The notes under the pieces are model-generated. The model was not told where the DNA came from, made no database searches, and worked only from the letters and a program-made list of their open reading frames with translations. Shown here in pieces: positions 34,701 through 45,150 of a stretch of 64,000 bases of DNA. Source of the stretch: Polysphondylium violaceum. Lineage: Eukaryota > Evosea > Eumycetozoa > Dictyosteliales > Dictyosteliaceae. Position 1 is the first letter of the stretch. Every line of letters begins with the position of its first letter. Both the position numbers and the translations under genes were made by a program. Location of the stretch: the NCBI GenBank assembly GCA_000277445.1, contig AJWJ01000046.1, positions 1 to 64,000 of the forward strand. The letters run 5' to 3'.

Positions 34701-36314
34701 AGAGGGGTCGTACAGGTCCGCGTAAAAGGGACTGATGATCGATGAGCATTGGTTGAGAATGGGACGATAGTTTTTGGCAATCAGCTTGCACCACGTCTTG
34801 AGGTAGGCCTCGATGGTCTCGGGTTTGGCATTCTTAAGCTGCGGGATCTTTATGCGGATGATCTCCTTGACCTCAGGATAGTTGGAGTCGTGCGAGAGCG
34901 CAAACTTTGTGAGCGCGTAGCACGAGGGCGCTGAAATCGACACGTTGTCCTCGGCACTCAGCTCAAAAAGCAGCATCTTGAGCGGCAGGAAAAAGGGCGA
35001 CGCCTGGCCAAGGTAGTAGGTGATCTGGCCATAGTTTTGGATGACGGTGGTTTTGACGGCACCGGTGTAGCGTGGGCTCGACAGGATGGTCTTGAAGATC
35101 TTTGAGATCTTGGGGAGCCACTCTGTGGGATTGGAGCGGGCCAGCAGACCAAGCGCACGACACGCGGCCACCTGCACCTGCAACACGTCTTCTCGTTTCC
35201 ACGGATCATTCTTTTCGTCGTCAAAATTAATATCGTCAATCTTGTGATACTGGAGCAACTCGATCGATTTGCTAAAACATATCGACTCTATGTCGCGGTC
35301 ATTGATGATGTTGCCCGTGGGACACGAGGCATAGCCAATGGCGAGGATACCTGCACTCTTGTACAAATAGTGTGTGCTCTCTATCGCTTCGAGCCATCTC
35401 TTCATACAACGACATCGAATCTGAGAGTTTGTTTGTGACATTCTTGCCATGCCCAACAGAATAGACGACACTATGTCCTGTGCCGACTGACCGCATATAA
35501 AGTACTTTTCAAATAAATTAAACAACAAGGACTGATAGATAGGATATCTTCTACCTATTCTACTGAGTGCATGAAAACATACCTTTTTCAAATGTTGATA
35601 GTTTTCACTCTTAAACTCTAATATCTTTGCAAAGAATTTAATTGTTTGTGTTACCAAGGATTCATCATAGCATGCCATTACACCTATGGCTTTAACTGCA
35701 TATCTAGTTGTCGTTTTACTATATATTATTTATTATATTAATATACATATTATCCTCTTTTCTCTCTCTCTATACATACCTATACAATAAAGGTGATTGA
35801 ACTATATCCAATAATATATTTAAAATCTTTAACTTGTTTGAAGTTGAACAAAACGTTGAAGTAGATAATTCAACGATACTTTGAATTGAAACTTTAACTA
35901 CACTATAATTATTAATTAGATGTAATATAGATATCGATAAACAGTTCATGTATTATATGAAAAATAAAAAGTATAGAGTTAGGATAAATAGATCTCTCAG
36001 GGTTGAGTATTATATGTTATGATATGATTGGAAATGTATTCATGCCTATAGTTTTGATGAGATGACTCTATAAATGAAATGCATGTCTGAAATGCATCAT
36101 TAAATTCTTCTTTTCGCTTTGCGCTATTTGACGTATTGGTTATTGTTGTTGTCGTTGTTGGTTTAGATATTGATGTTGGTGATGTTGTTGTTGTTGTTGC
36201 TATTGTTGTTGTTGGAATGGATGTCGATGTAATATTGGTTGTTTGTGTTGGCACCGCTGATGTTTTAGGCAACGGTGATGGTTGTTGCGGTGGAGGTTGT
36301 TGTTGTTGTTGCAT
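31764..36314 (-). CDS. HEAT-repeat protein with C-terminal triple CCCH zinc finger (ZC3H4/6/8-like)
   Basis: Main exon 31764..35718, preceded by 35780.. with a TATAG/GTATGT donor. From the ATG at 35949 the product is 1374 residues. An upstream exon 36067..36314, joined to 35902, keeps frame (1441 residues) but needs an unusual GTCATC donor, so the 5' end is uncertain. The N-terminal about 480 residues are HEAT-like helix pairs. The middle is Pro/Thr/Ser-rich, with five copies of an NPFSKPLPLI-type motif and two DPRLK motifs, then an acidic/Lys-rich stretch. Near the end are three CCCH fingers: CSFYKLGICKKGAECTFAH, CKFFKSSACMKGDQCTYSH and CKFFNSPGGCTNQECLYGH. Their spacing and the DPRL motifs match animal ZC3H4/ZC3H6/ZC3H8 and Drosophila Su(sable), which restrict non-coding transcription. 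A nuclear RNA role is inferred. The gene is divergent from piaA. Confidence 0.85.
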
Positions 36315-37043
36315 GTTTCAACAATATATTTATATTTATTTATATATATTCTCAAGTATTATTTTATTCAATTCATCAATATCTCTTCTTTTCAAATTAA
36401 CTAACAAATAATAAATGTATAGGAATAGAGTACACAATAGACAAAGAGAGAAACGGACGAAAATGAAAAAAAAGATGAAAATAAACGATTAATTAATTTC
36501 ACGGTGTCGCAGAGATCAAATGTATGCAAGCGTTTAGATGAGTAGGCAGGCAGGTCAACTAGAGTTGTTTTATGTGTAAATTAACACCGCAAAACCGATA
36601 TAGTATCCCTAGTATTAAAGCACACCACAAACACACACACTATTGTTATATACAGATTGATCGAGGTAACCTCTTTATGTTATTGTTTTTTTTTATCCAA
36701 GTTTGAGTTGGGGCACATAAACCAAAAATAAAAAATTCATCCAACAAAAAAGTCAAAAAAAATTTTAAAAAAAAAATACAAAAAAAACAAATTCTTTTGT
36801 CTTGGTGTGTAATATTAATATTTATAATTATATATATCTATATCTCTATCACTATCACTATCACTATCATTTATTGTTGTACTATTATTTATTTATTGTT
36901 CTTTTCTTATTGATTTGTGTGTGATTAGATATTGATATTGCGTGTATGTTGTGTGTAAATTAGTGTATTTAAACAACCATCAATCCAATCATCGATCAAA
37001 TAATCAATCAATCAATCAATCAATCACTCAACACCACTATAAG
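36315..37043. other. Divergent promoter region, simple repeats
   Basis: This lies between the HEAT-CCCH gene (minus) and piaA (plus). It has a (CACTAT)n-like run near 36845-36870 and an ATCA/CAAT microsatellite at 36990-37025 just before the piaA start. Long A-runs lie near 36760-36790. Several short open frames show no domain. Confidence 0.45.
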
Positions 37044-40000
37044 ATGTCTACCACAACGGCATCTAATCCAATAGGATCAAACAATTTAAATGGTGTCAAT
37101 GTGGCACCTCAACAAACAGCATCATTGGCCACTGTTGTATTGTCACCTGATGAAGCAGAATTAAAGAAACAAATTCTAAATGCCCTACAAATATTGGATG
37201 ACAAATCTTTGAACTTTAAGATCAAGTTGGACTATATTAATAAATTGGTTGAATATAAAAAGAACATATCTGATTTATCAAAGTTTGGTATTTCAAATAC
37301 TACTTTTTTAAAAAGGTAAGTTTTTTTGGTATAGATACAGAGATATAAATAATAGCAACAACTAGATATAATATTAATATTCATATACACTAGTGTCAGA
37401 ATATTTTTATCAACACCACCCAAAACAATGAGAACATCAGCCCTTAGAGTCATTAGATACTATACAACCAATTCCAAGTTTATTCAAGATGTAATAGCAT
37501 GCAAGATACCATATTTTATAACAAGATCATTGGAACGTGATAAACACAGTGAAGCAGAGCGTGTACAAGCATTAAAGTTGATCAGAACCATCATGGAGAT
37601 TGATTGTTCATTGGTACCCCATTGCGTTGTAAAGGCATTGGTGGCAATCAGTGAGAATCAAGAAGATAATTTCTGTAGGGTATGTTTAGAGACATTGTGT
37701 GAAATATCAATTAGAAATCCACAGATATCATCTCATTGTGGTGGCATACGTACTCTATTTGACGCAATCCTCGATCCCTTTTACCAAGGCATTCAAGAGT
37801 CACTTTTAATCTCTATCCTCTATATATTAAATGAAGAAAAAACCCGTGTCTATGTTAGATCAAAAGCTGATTTAGAAGTAAGCATCATAGATATACTCAG
37901 ACATGCATGCATGCACATAACTAACTAAACACATACACAGATTATATTATCACCTTTAACAAATTCATTTAATTTGGGAGTTAAATTAAAGGGAGTTAGT
38001 AAGGAAAAAGAAAAAGAAAAGGAAAAGGATGATGAGATTGCAATGAAGAGATGGACAGCTAGTGCAAAGGCAGTTGTAACATTAATAAAGAGTTGGGTTG
38101 GTATCATTAGTTTGACATCTGATGATCAGGGATTGAAATCCATTGTTGATGCACTCAGAATGCCCCAATTGGAGCTCCAAGACAAGGTGTTGGACTCTTT
38201 GTTTGAGATATTTAGAATCGCCCAACCCAAAAACATATCAGAGTCTTTTAGAACACAAAAGGCACCACAAGTCAATTTTGGACCAGACACACTCTCTGAT
38301 CTTCCCTCAAGAACTCGATCCCTCCGTCATAATCTGCTCAACAACTATATCGCCGTGCTGTTGATTTCGTTTATTGACAATGGATTGATCGAGGGTCTTG
38401 TTTATCTGGGAAACTTTATCAATAGAGAGGGCACAGACCCAGAAAAGGAGCAGTTTAAGACCATCTCATCCAAGAGCACCATCCTCTTGGCCGAGTTGCT
38501 CCATCTTTCCAACTCGCTATTGCCACCAGCACAATGTGCCCGATTACAAACACTCCCCTCCTTGGTCAACTCTGCCATCACTTTTAGACTGGATCCTCGT
38601 CTGAGATCTCGTTCCAGCACCATGGTTACCAATCTCCACGCCTACTCGCATATCAAAGCCTCTGTTGGTATTTTTGACAGCAGCATGGCCATCGGACTCA
38701 CAGGCGCCAACAAGTGGCGTCGTATCAAGGGTCAAGACAGAAGATTGGACAAGATTGACGATGTCAAGATGAAGATGGACTGGCACATGGACGACGTGCA
38801 ATTCCAGCAAAAGATCAAAGACACCCAAGTGCTCGTGACCAAGGACATCACAAAGTGGAACTGGGAGTTGATTTTTGAGCTCTTGGAGGGTCCTCTCAAC
38901 AACCCACAACATCTGTCCAACGCCCTCAAGACCAAATTCATCAAGCGTATGCTTTCTTTCCTCAGACCCAACAAAAAGCTCTTTTCTACCATGGCGTGGA
39001 CCACAGAGAATCTCAAGTATGTCAGGGTTGCCTGCGTGATCCTCGAGGTGTTGATCTCGCATGAAATTGGATTTGATTATCTCAAAGACAACAAAACCAT
39101 CATCCAAATATCCGACATGTTGAGAACTGAACTGGAAACCTACCAAAACAACAAGGCCGGAGAGAAATCAAACAACAACCGTCTTTTGAATCCAGAAAAG
39201 GTGCTCAAGACCATGTCGAGAGAATACTTTACCATGTTGGGCACTCTTAGTAGCAACTTGTTGGGCTTGGAGATCATGGCCCGTAACAATATTTTCGACT
39301 TTATCAAGCCATTGGCCGAGCTCCCCGGCAGAGACGATCTTAGTCACTTGATTATGACTAGTTTGGACTATAACGTTAACGGCGCATCGAGAACCATTCT
39401 CCAAAAGATTCTCACCTCTAGCTCTCGTGTCGTTCGTTATCTTGCCACCAAATACATGAGATTCTTGCTTCGTAGTGGTGTGCAAGATTTCTCAAATTGG
39501 GGCATTGAGCTCTTGGTCCAACAGCTAAACGACTCTGATCCCAAAGTGTCTGCTCTCTCACTCAATGTGTTGGATGAGGCCTGTGATGATTACGGCTGTC
39601 TCGAAGTTCTCATTCTCTTAAAACCACCTCTTCTCAAGCTCGGAAAAGCTGGAAAGAGCCTCTTGCTCAGATTCCTCTCTCGTCCAAGTGGCCTCAGCTA
39701 TCTCTTGCATACAAACTTTGTCGAACAAGAAGAACAACTCTGGATGAAAGAAGAGAATGCCAACTATGTCATCTCTGTGGAAAACGCCATTTCCGAGTCT
39801 CTCACTCCCTCTGTGTGGAGACAAAAGGAGGCCCCAGACCAAGGAAACAGCGGTGTCTATCTTCCACCCCATTTCTTTGGCGAGCTGGCCAAAACTGGTG
39901 AAGGTTGTAAAATATTAAAAAAATCAAACAATGTAGAGACCTTTGTAAAGATTGCCAAGGATCCCAAGGCCAATCCTCTATACCGAAGAGCCTCTATCTT

Positions 40001-40604
40001 TGCCATTGGCCAAATTGGCTCCTCTGTGGCTGGATTCCAATTCATTGAAGAGTACAAGGTCATCCCCATGCTCATCGATTTGGCCGAACAATCCTCTTGT
40101 CTCTCTATTCGTGGAACATGTTTCTATGCACTCGGTATGATTAGTTGCATAGAAAAGGCCCAAGACATATTCAACCAATACGGCTGGGAAAGCCCATCAG
40201 ACCTCAACAACAGAATCCTCGTGCCCAAAGACTTGAAAAAGAGCACCTTTTTAAAGATTGCTCCCTATGAATACAAAGGCTCGTGGGCAGGAAACTCTTT
40301 AGACTCTCTACCAAGCAATCTTTTCACTGATCCAATCAAAAATGAAATCATCACCTTTATCGGTAATCTCTCATCTCACATCACTGCCGAGGGTGCCTCG
40401 AAAAATTTAAAAAGACTCAAACTCAAACATCCCGAATACTTTGCCTCTGGCGAAATGTTGGCTGTCGTTCTCACTCTCTTGAATACCTACAAATATAGAT
40501 TGGGTGCCAGAAGATTTATCTATGATTGTTTTGATACCGCTATATTTTCAGATGATCCTTTTCCATATTTAGAAGAATGTAATTTTATGAATAATAATAA
40601 ATAA
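37044..40604 (+). CDS. piaA: Rictor/Pianissimo, TORC2 subunit
   Basis: Three exons, join(37044..37315,37394..37877,37941..40604), giving 1139 residues, close to D. discoideum PiaA (about 1150). Rictor is the defining scaffold of TOR complex 2; in Dictyostelium pianissimo is needed for chemotaxis, adenylyl cyclase activation and PKB phosphorylation. Landmarks in order: SALRVIRYY near 150, RVQALKLIRTIMEID, the Rictor N-terminal HEAT domain with MKRWTASAKAVVTLIKSWVG, RHNLLNNYIAVLLISFIDNG then LIEGLV, the middle-domain LGTLSSN and LDYNVNGASRTILQKIL, NWGIELLVQQL, and the C-terminal LSIRGTCFYALGMIS. These match animal Rictor (NWGIELLVTQL, LSIRGTCVYVLGLIA). The ATG sits after the CAAT repeat. Confidence 0.97.
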
Positions 40605-40971
40605 GATAAAAATAGAAATGTTTATAAATTTAGTAAAAATCAAAATCTAATATGAAAAATTGCAATCGCAACCAAAAAGGATTATTTTTAATACATATTT
40701 ATTTACTATTAAAATGCACATATATAAATCTTTATTACTATCTTGATCGGTCCTGTTCATTCTGCTCACTTTAGGTCAACCTAATCACTAAAGGACACAA
40801 CATATCATCATGTTGAAAATGGATTTAGACAGATGGTGATGATGTTGTGCCCATTAGTTAACTTTTTCACTTCACACTCCTATTCTGATTTCAAAAAAGA
40901 AAAAAAAAATTTTGAAATCCTTCAGAATCTTTTTTTTTTTTTTTTCTTCATTCTACAGATAAAACTACAAC
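40605..40971. other. Intergenic with an imperfect hairpin
   Basis: Sequence between the tandem genes piaA and NTF2. A less AT-rich patch at 40740-40860 contains a long inverted repeat described in the findings (ACTAA, CACAACAT and CATCA at 40787-40810 pairing with 40837-40858). A T-run precedes NTF2. No coding frame is supported. Confidence 0.45.
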
Positions 40972-41641
40972 ATGGAACCACAACAAGTCGCTCAAGCTTT
41001 TACCCAACACTTTTACAATATCTTTGATTCTGACCGTAGAAATTTAGAACAAATCTATGTAGGTAGAATAGATAGATCATAATGATGTGTTGTGTTGATG
41101 TTGATTTTATGTTAATCCAAGACACATGATCGATCATTCTCACAAATAGTAAGAGACTTTTATTAACCAATGACCTCGATCATTTTAGCGTCCAGAATCT
41201 GTGTTATCATGGGAAGGTAAAGTTTATCAAGGAAAAGATGCTATCGTTAAACATTTAGTTGTAAATATCAATGAGATTATGAGATTATTATCATCCGACT
41301 CGTGCATATACTAATAAGATAACTATTATTTGTTTGGTTTCACTACAGAATCTCCCATTCAAAAATATTGTTCGTAAAATCGATATGGATTTCCAACCAA
41401 CCCTCAACGGTATTATGATCTTTATTGTTGGTACTTTAGCTGTAGGTATTAGTAATAACGATAATAGTCATCATTTAGAAGTAATAGAAATACAGGATGG
41501 TCATTTACTAATAGTATTATCATTATATTTTAGATTGATGGTGAAGCTAAAGCTTTAAAATATGCTCAAACTTTTAACCTTGTTTTACATCAAGGTCAAT
41601 ATTTATTATTAAATGACTTTTTCCGTTTAGCTCTCGAATAA
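40972..41641 (+). CDS. Nuclear transport factor 2 (NTF2)
   Basis: Four exons, join(40972..41058,41189..41260,41349..41441,41534..41641), giving 119 residues, the usual length. NTF2 is a homodimer that carries Ran-GDP back into the nucleus through FG nucleoporins. The match is end to end: VAQAFTQHFYNIFDSDRRNL (family: FIQHYYQLFDNDRTQL), SVLSWEGKVYQGKDAIVKHL, LPFKNIVRKIDMDFQPT, and the C-terminal LLLNDFFRLALE (family: VCTNDMFRLALHNF). No exon is long, so frame tracking across splice sites was needed; all are GT...AG. Confidence 0.94.
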
Positions 41642-42582
41642 ATTAAACTACTATTATATTATATTGTTGATACTTTTGAATCGATTATTCTTATACATAT
41701 ATACTCTACTACGACTAATGTGTTCTAGAAAGAAGAAACAACAAATAGAATTGTCCCAGTGATAGATATTGTAATATTTGTTGTCAGGATTTACATTATC
41801 GTCATATGTTTTCATATCATGATACAACATGCATCTCCGAAGATGATTCATTTCTACAAATTGTAATTATTTGTAGATAAGAGGTGAATATTTAATTTAT
41901 CACTCTTTATGTGTATAAACTTTCAGATTATTTGCATGAGAAAAACAAAAAACAAATTAGATGTGGGGGGTTAGAATCCAAATACGATTTCGTAAATTTT
42001 CAACATAACCACACGAAAAAAGAATAAAACGCCGTGTGAAAGAATCTTGTCGAAGCTTTACATCCAAAACAGAGAAATACAAAAAAGGAAAGAGGTGAAA
42101 AAAAAAATAAAATTTAATAAAATTAATAAACATAGAAATATGAGGCTATATATCAACACTGAGCAAACTAATGCACTGTGTACATACTATATTCAATGAG
42201 TCATAGTCTATGAGAAATCCAAGTTTATTTTTATCCCCATCAGAGAGATAGATAATTAATGAGATGAATGAATGTAAAATAAATATGAGCTCCCTTTTTT
42301 ATTTTTTTAATTGGTATTTTTTTTTTTTTTTCATTGCTTGATATATTGAAATATGTGGAAAAGATTGTCTTTTGGATGACATGATAAATGTTACAACTTT
42401 CGAAATTTCCTATTGGATTTTTTTTAAATTTTTTAAAATGATTTTTTTTTAATTTTTTTCATTTTTCAATAATTTTTTTTTTGCTCAAATAGGTGTGTAA
42501 AAGTTTTTTTTTTTTTTTTTTATTTTGTGTAAAGTTTATTTTATCATCTACTGATTTTAATATAGTTTAATAATTAATAATA
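41642..42582. other. Intergenic, A/T runs
   Basis: Sequence between NTF2 and HPD with long T-runs at 42310-42520. A minus-strand open frame at 41654-41851 shows no recognisable domain. The last 100 bases should contain the HPD promoter. Nothing else seen. Confidence 0.45.
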
Positions 42583-44117
42583 ATGGTAAGGGATTAAACA
42601 AACAAATAAACATATGCACCTATTATCTCTTTTCGCCCATCATTTCAATCGTTTGTAGGAGATATCTCCAAAAATTTGTCACAAAAATTTTGTAAAAATT
42701 TTTTTTCATATATCAAGTACTCTGTCATATTATATCAAGTACTCTGTCATATATCAAGTACTCTACCATATATCAAGTACTCTGCCATACTATATCAAGT
42801 ACTCTACCATATATCATATACTCTCATATATATCATATACTCTTGTGTTGTGTACACATATAGTGTGTAATATAATATTGTCCTCTATACTGTTGTGTTT
42901 ATATATTTTATGCAATTGCACTTCTGTTTTTAATTAATTACCTAAATTGGATAAATATTAATTTTTTTTTTTTCAATTAATCAATATTCTAAAAATAGGA
43001 TAAAAATATTGGTGAATATTTTGGTTTTGATCATATTACCTTTTGGGTAGGTAATGCACTCCAAGCTGCTAGTTGGTATATCACTAGATTTGGTTTTGAA
43101 AATGTTGCCTATTCTGGTTTAGAAACTGGCAACAGACAATATGCCACCCACGTCGTTAAACAAAACGATATTATCTATGCTTTCTGCTCACCATTGACTG
43201 CCGACAATGAAACCTTTGCCACCTTTGTCAAGAGACATGGTGATGGTGTCAAGGATATCGCCTTTAAGGTCACTGATGTCAAATCCATCTATGACCAAGC
43301 TATTGCCGCCGGTGCTAAATCTGTTACCGCCCCACACGAAATCAAAGATGAATTTGGTGTTGTAACCATGGCCACCATCGAAGCTTTTGACGACACCACT
43401 CACACTTTTGTCGACAGATCACAATACAAGGGTGCCTTTTTACCAAACTATAGCTACAAGGTTGTCGAAGACCCACTCTCTAAAATCACTGGTCCAGTCG
43501 GCTTACAATTTGTCGATCACATTGTCAGCAATCACGCCGACCAACAAATGACTCCAATCGTCCAATGGTACGAAAAGGTCATGAAATTCCACAGATTCTG
43601 GTCTGTCGATGACAAAACCATCCACACTGAATTCTCTTCCCTCAGATCCATCGTCGTCACCGACGTCAACGAGCGTGTCAAGATGCCAATCAACGAGCCA
43701 GCCAACGGTAAGAGAAAGAGCCAAATCCAAGAATACGTTGACTTTTACAATGGTGCCGGTGTCCAACACGTTGCCTTGAATACCAACGACATTATCGACT
43801 CTGTCTCTAAATTAAAGCAACGTGGTGTCCAATTTTTGTCTGTTCCAAAATCCTACTATGTCGCTCTCCGTGAAAAATTGGCTCACGCCCCAATCACTGT
43901 CAAGGAAGATTTGGACAAATTGGAAGATCTCCACATCTTGATCGACTATGATGAAAAGGGTTATCTCTTACAAATTTTCACAAAGAATGCCGAAGACAAA
44001 CCAACCGTCTTTTATGAAATCATCCAAAGAAACAATCACCAAGGTTTTGGTGCTGGTAATTTCCGTGCTCTCTTTGAAGCCATCGAAAGAGAACAAGAAA
44101 AGAGAGGTAATTTGTAA
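42583..44117 (+). CDS. hpd: 4-hydroxyphenylpyruvate dioxygenase
   Basis: Model join(42583..42585,42999..44117), giving 373 residues. The long exon opens directly with DKNIGEYFGFDHITFWVGNA after an AG acceptor and has no good in-frame ATG. The nearest fitting start is an ATG at 42583 followed at once by GTAAGG, so the first coding exon would be the start codon alone. HPD makes homogentisate in tyrosine breakdown, using non-haem Fe(II). The three iron ligands are visible: His in QFVDHIVSN, His in VQHVALN, and Glu in FYEIIQR. The C-terminal FGAGNFRALFEAIEREQEKR is strongly conserved. The long exon has a C-rich third-position bias unlike its AT-rich neighbours, as in highly expressed dictyostelid genes. 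Confidence 0.93.
42706..42843 (+). repeat. Tandem repeat in the HPD intron
   Basis: About six to seven copies of a unit like TATATCAAGTACTCTRYCA, spaced 17-22 bases, with decay toward TATCATATACTCT in the last copies. It lies wholly inside the long intron after the HPD start codon. Confidence 0.85.
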
Positions 44118-45150
44118 ATTCTTTGAAAATATTCAAAACCACCCCCTATATCACCCTTTTCTTTTTTTTTGAAATACACAAAAAATAAAATTTTTTTAAA
44201 AAACAATTAAAACAAGATATCTTTTGTTTAAATCTAATCTAAATCCAAATCTAAAAAACTAATTATTTTATTTCATTGGTCATCATCAATCATTATCATC
44301 TTGCTTGAGAATTGTTTGTATTATCTGGAATTAAAAAAAAAAAAAAAAGAAAATTGACAATACTAAATACCAATAGTTAATTCGATTTGATAAAATCAGT
44401 ACCCCATTCATTTACCCCCTCTTGGTTTTTTGATTTTCAAACCTCTTACTATTTTTGGTAAAAAAAAAAGGAATTAAAAATCACCCACACAACATTATTT
44501 TTATTACATTCAAATCACACTTTTAGATACGATAATTTACTTTTATAGATTGATTTACTCAAAACCCACCCTCACATTCTATTTATATATATACATATAA
44601 AAAAAGTAAATTGTAAAGGATCGAAAAAAATCGTTTTAAACATATATGTGTTTTTGTTGGGGTGTGTATTGGTATTACCGTTTCGGTATTGTTTTATGGA
44701 CATTATTTAAATTTAATTAATATCCATTATCAAAAATAATACCCCACACGATATTTAAATAAATGTAGTTGGTTAAAAAACAAAATAATAATATTATAAC
44801 ATATTGATTCTACATACCACTAGACCAACACACAACTAAAAAACAAATAATAGGTTTATATTTAATGTTTTTATTATTATTACTATTAGTACTATTAATG
44901 GGGATGGAAGATTAAATATTTATATTCTTTGTGTATGTGCGAGTAAATTTTAAATATAGTTTTTCTACATGTCCAATCAATCCTTTTTTGTGATTTTTGA
45001 CTAACACAAATGAAGTTTTAGTATTAATATATCGTTTTATTTATTTTAAACTAGATTCCAGTTTTTTTTGTTATTTATTTAAATCAATCAATCTATTATT
45101 AGATATAAAGCCTCTTTATTTTGTTTAATCTTTTTTTAACTCGAGCCAAG
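44118..45150. other. 1 kb intergenic, nothing recognised
   Basis: AT-rich with several A-runs (44330, 44460) and T-runs. It contains the 3' end of HPD and the promoter of the next gene. Open frames are short. I see no RNA gene or repeat of note. Confidence 0.5.

Noticed and set aside
38544-39146. 200-residue frame antisense to piaA
   Set aside because: The sense strand is unmistakable Rictor; the antisense frame is open only because of the sense codon bias.
41654-41851. 65-residue minus-strand frame after NTF2
   Set aside because: No domain and no neighbouring exon continuing it; probably chance.
42706-42843. CRISPR-like evenly spaced repeats
   Set aside because: A tandem array with decaying copies and no spacers, in a eukaryotic intron.
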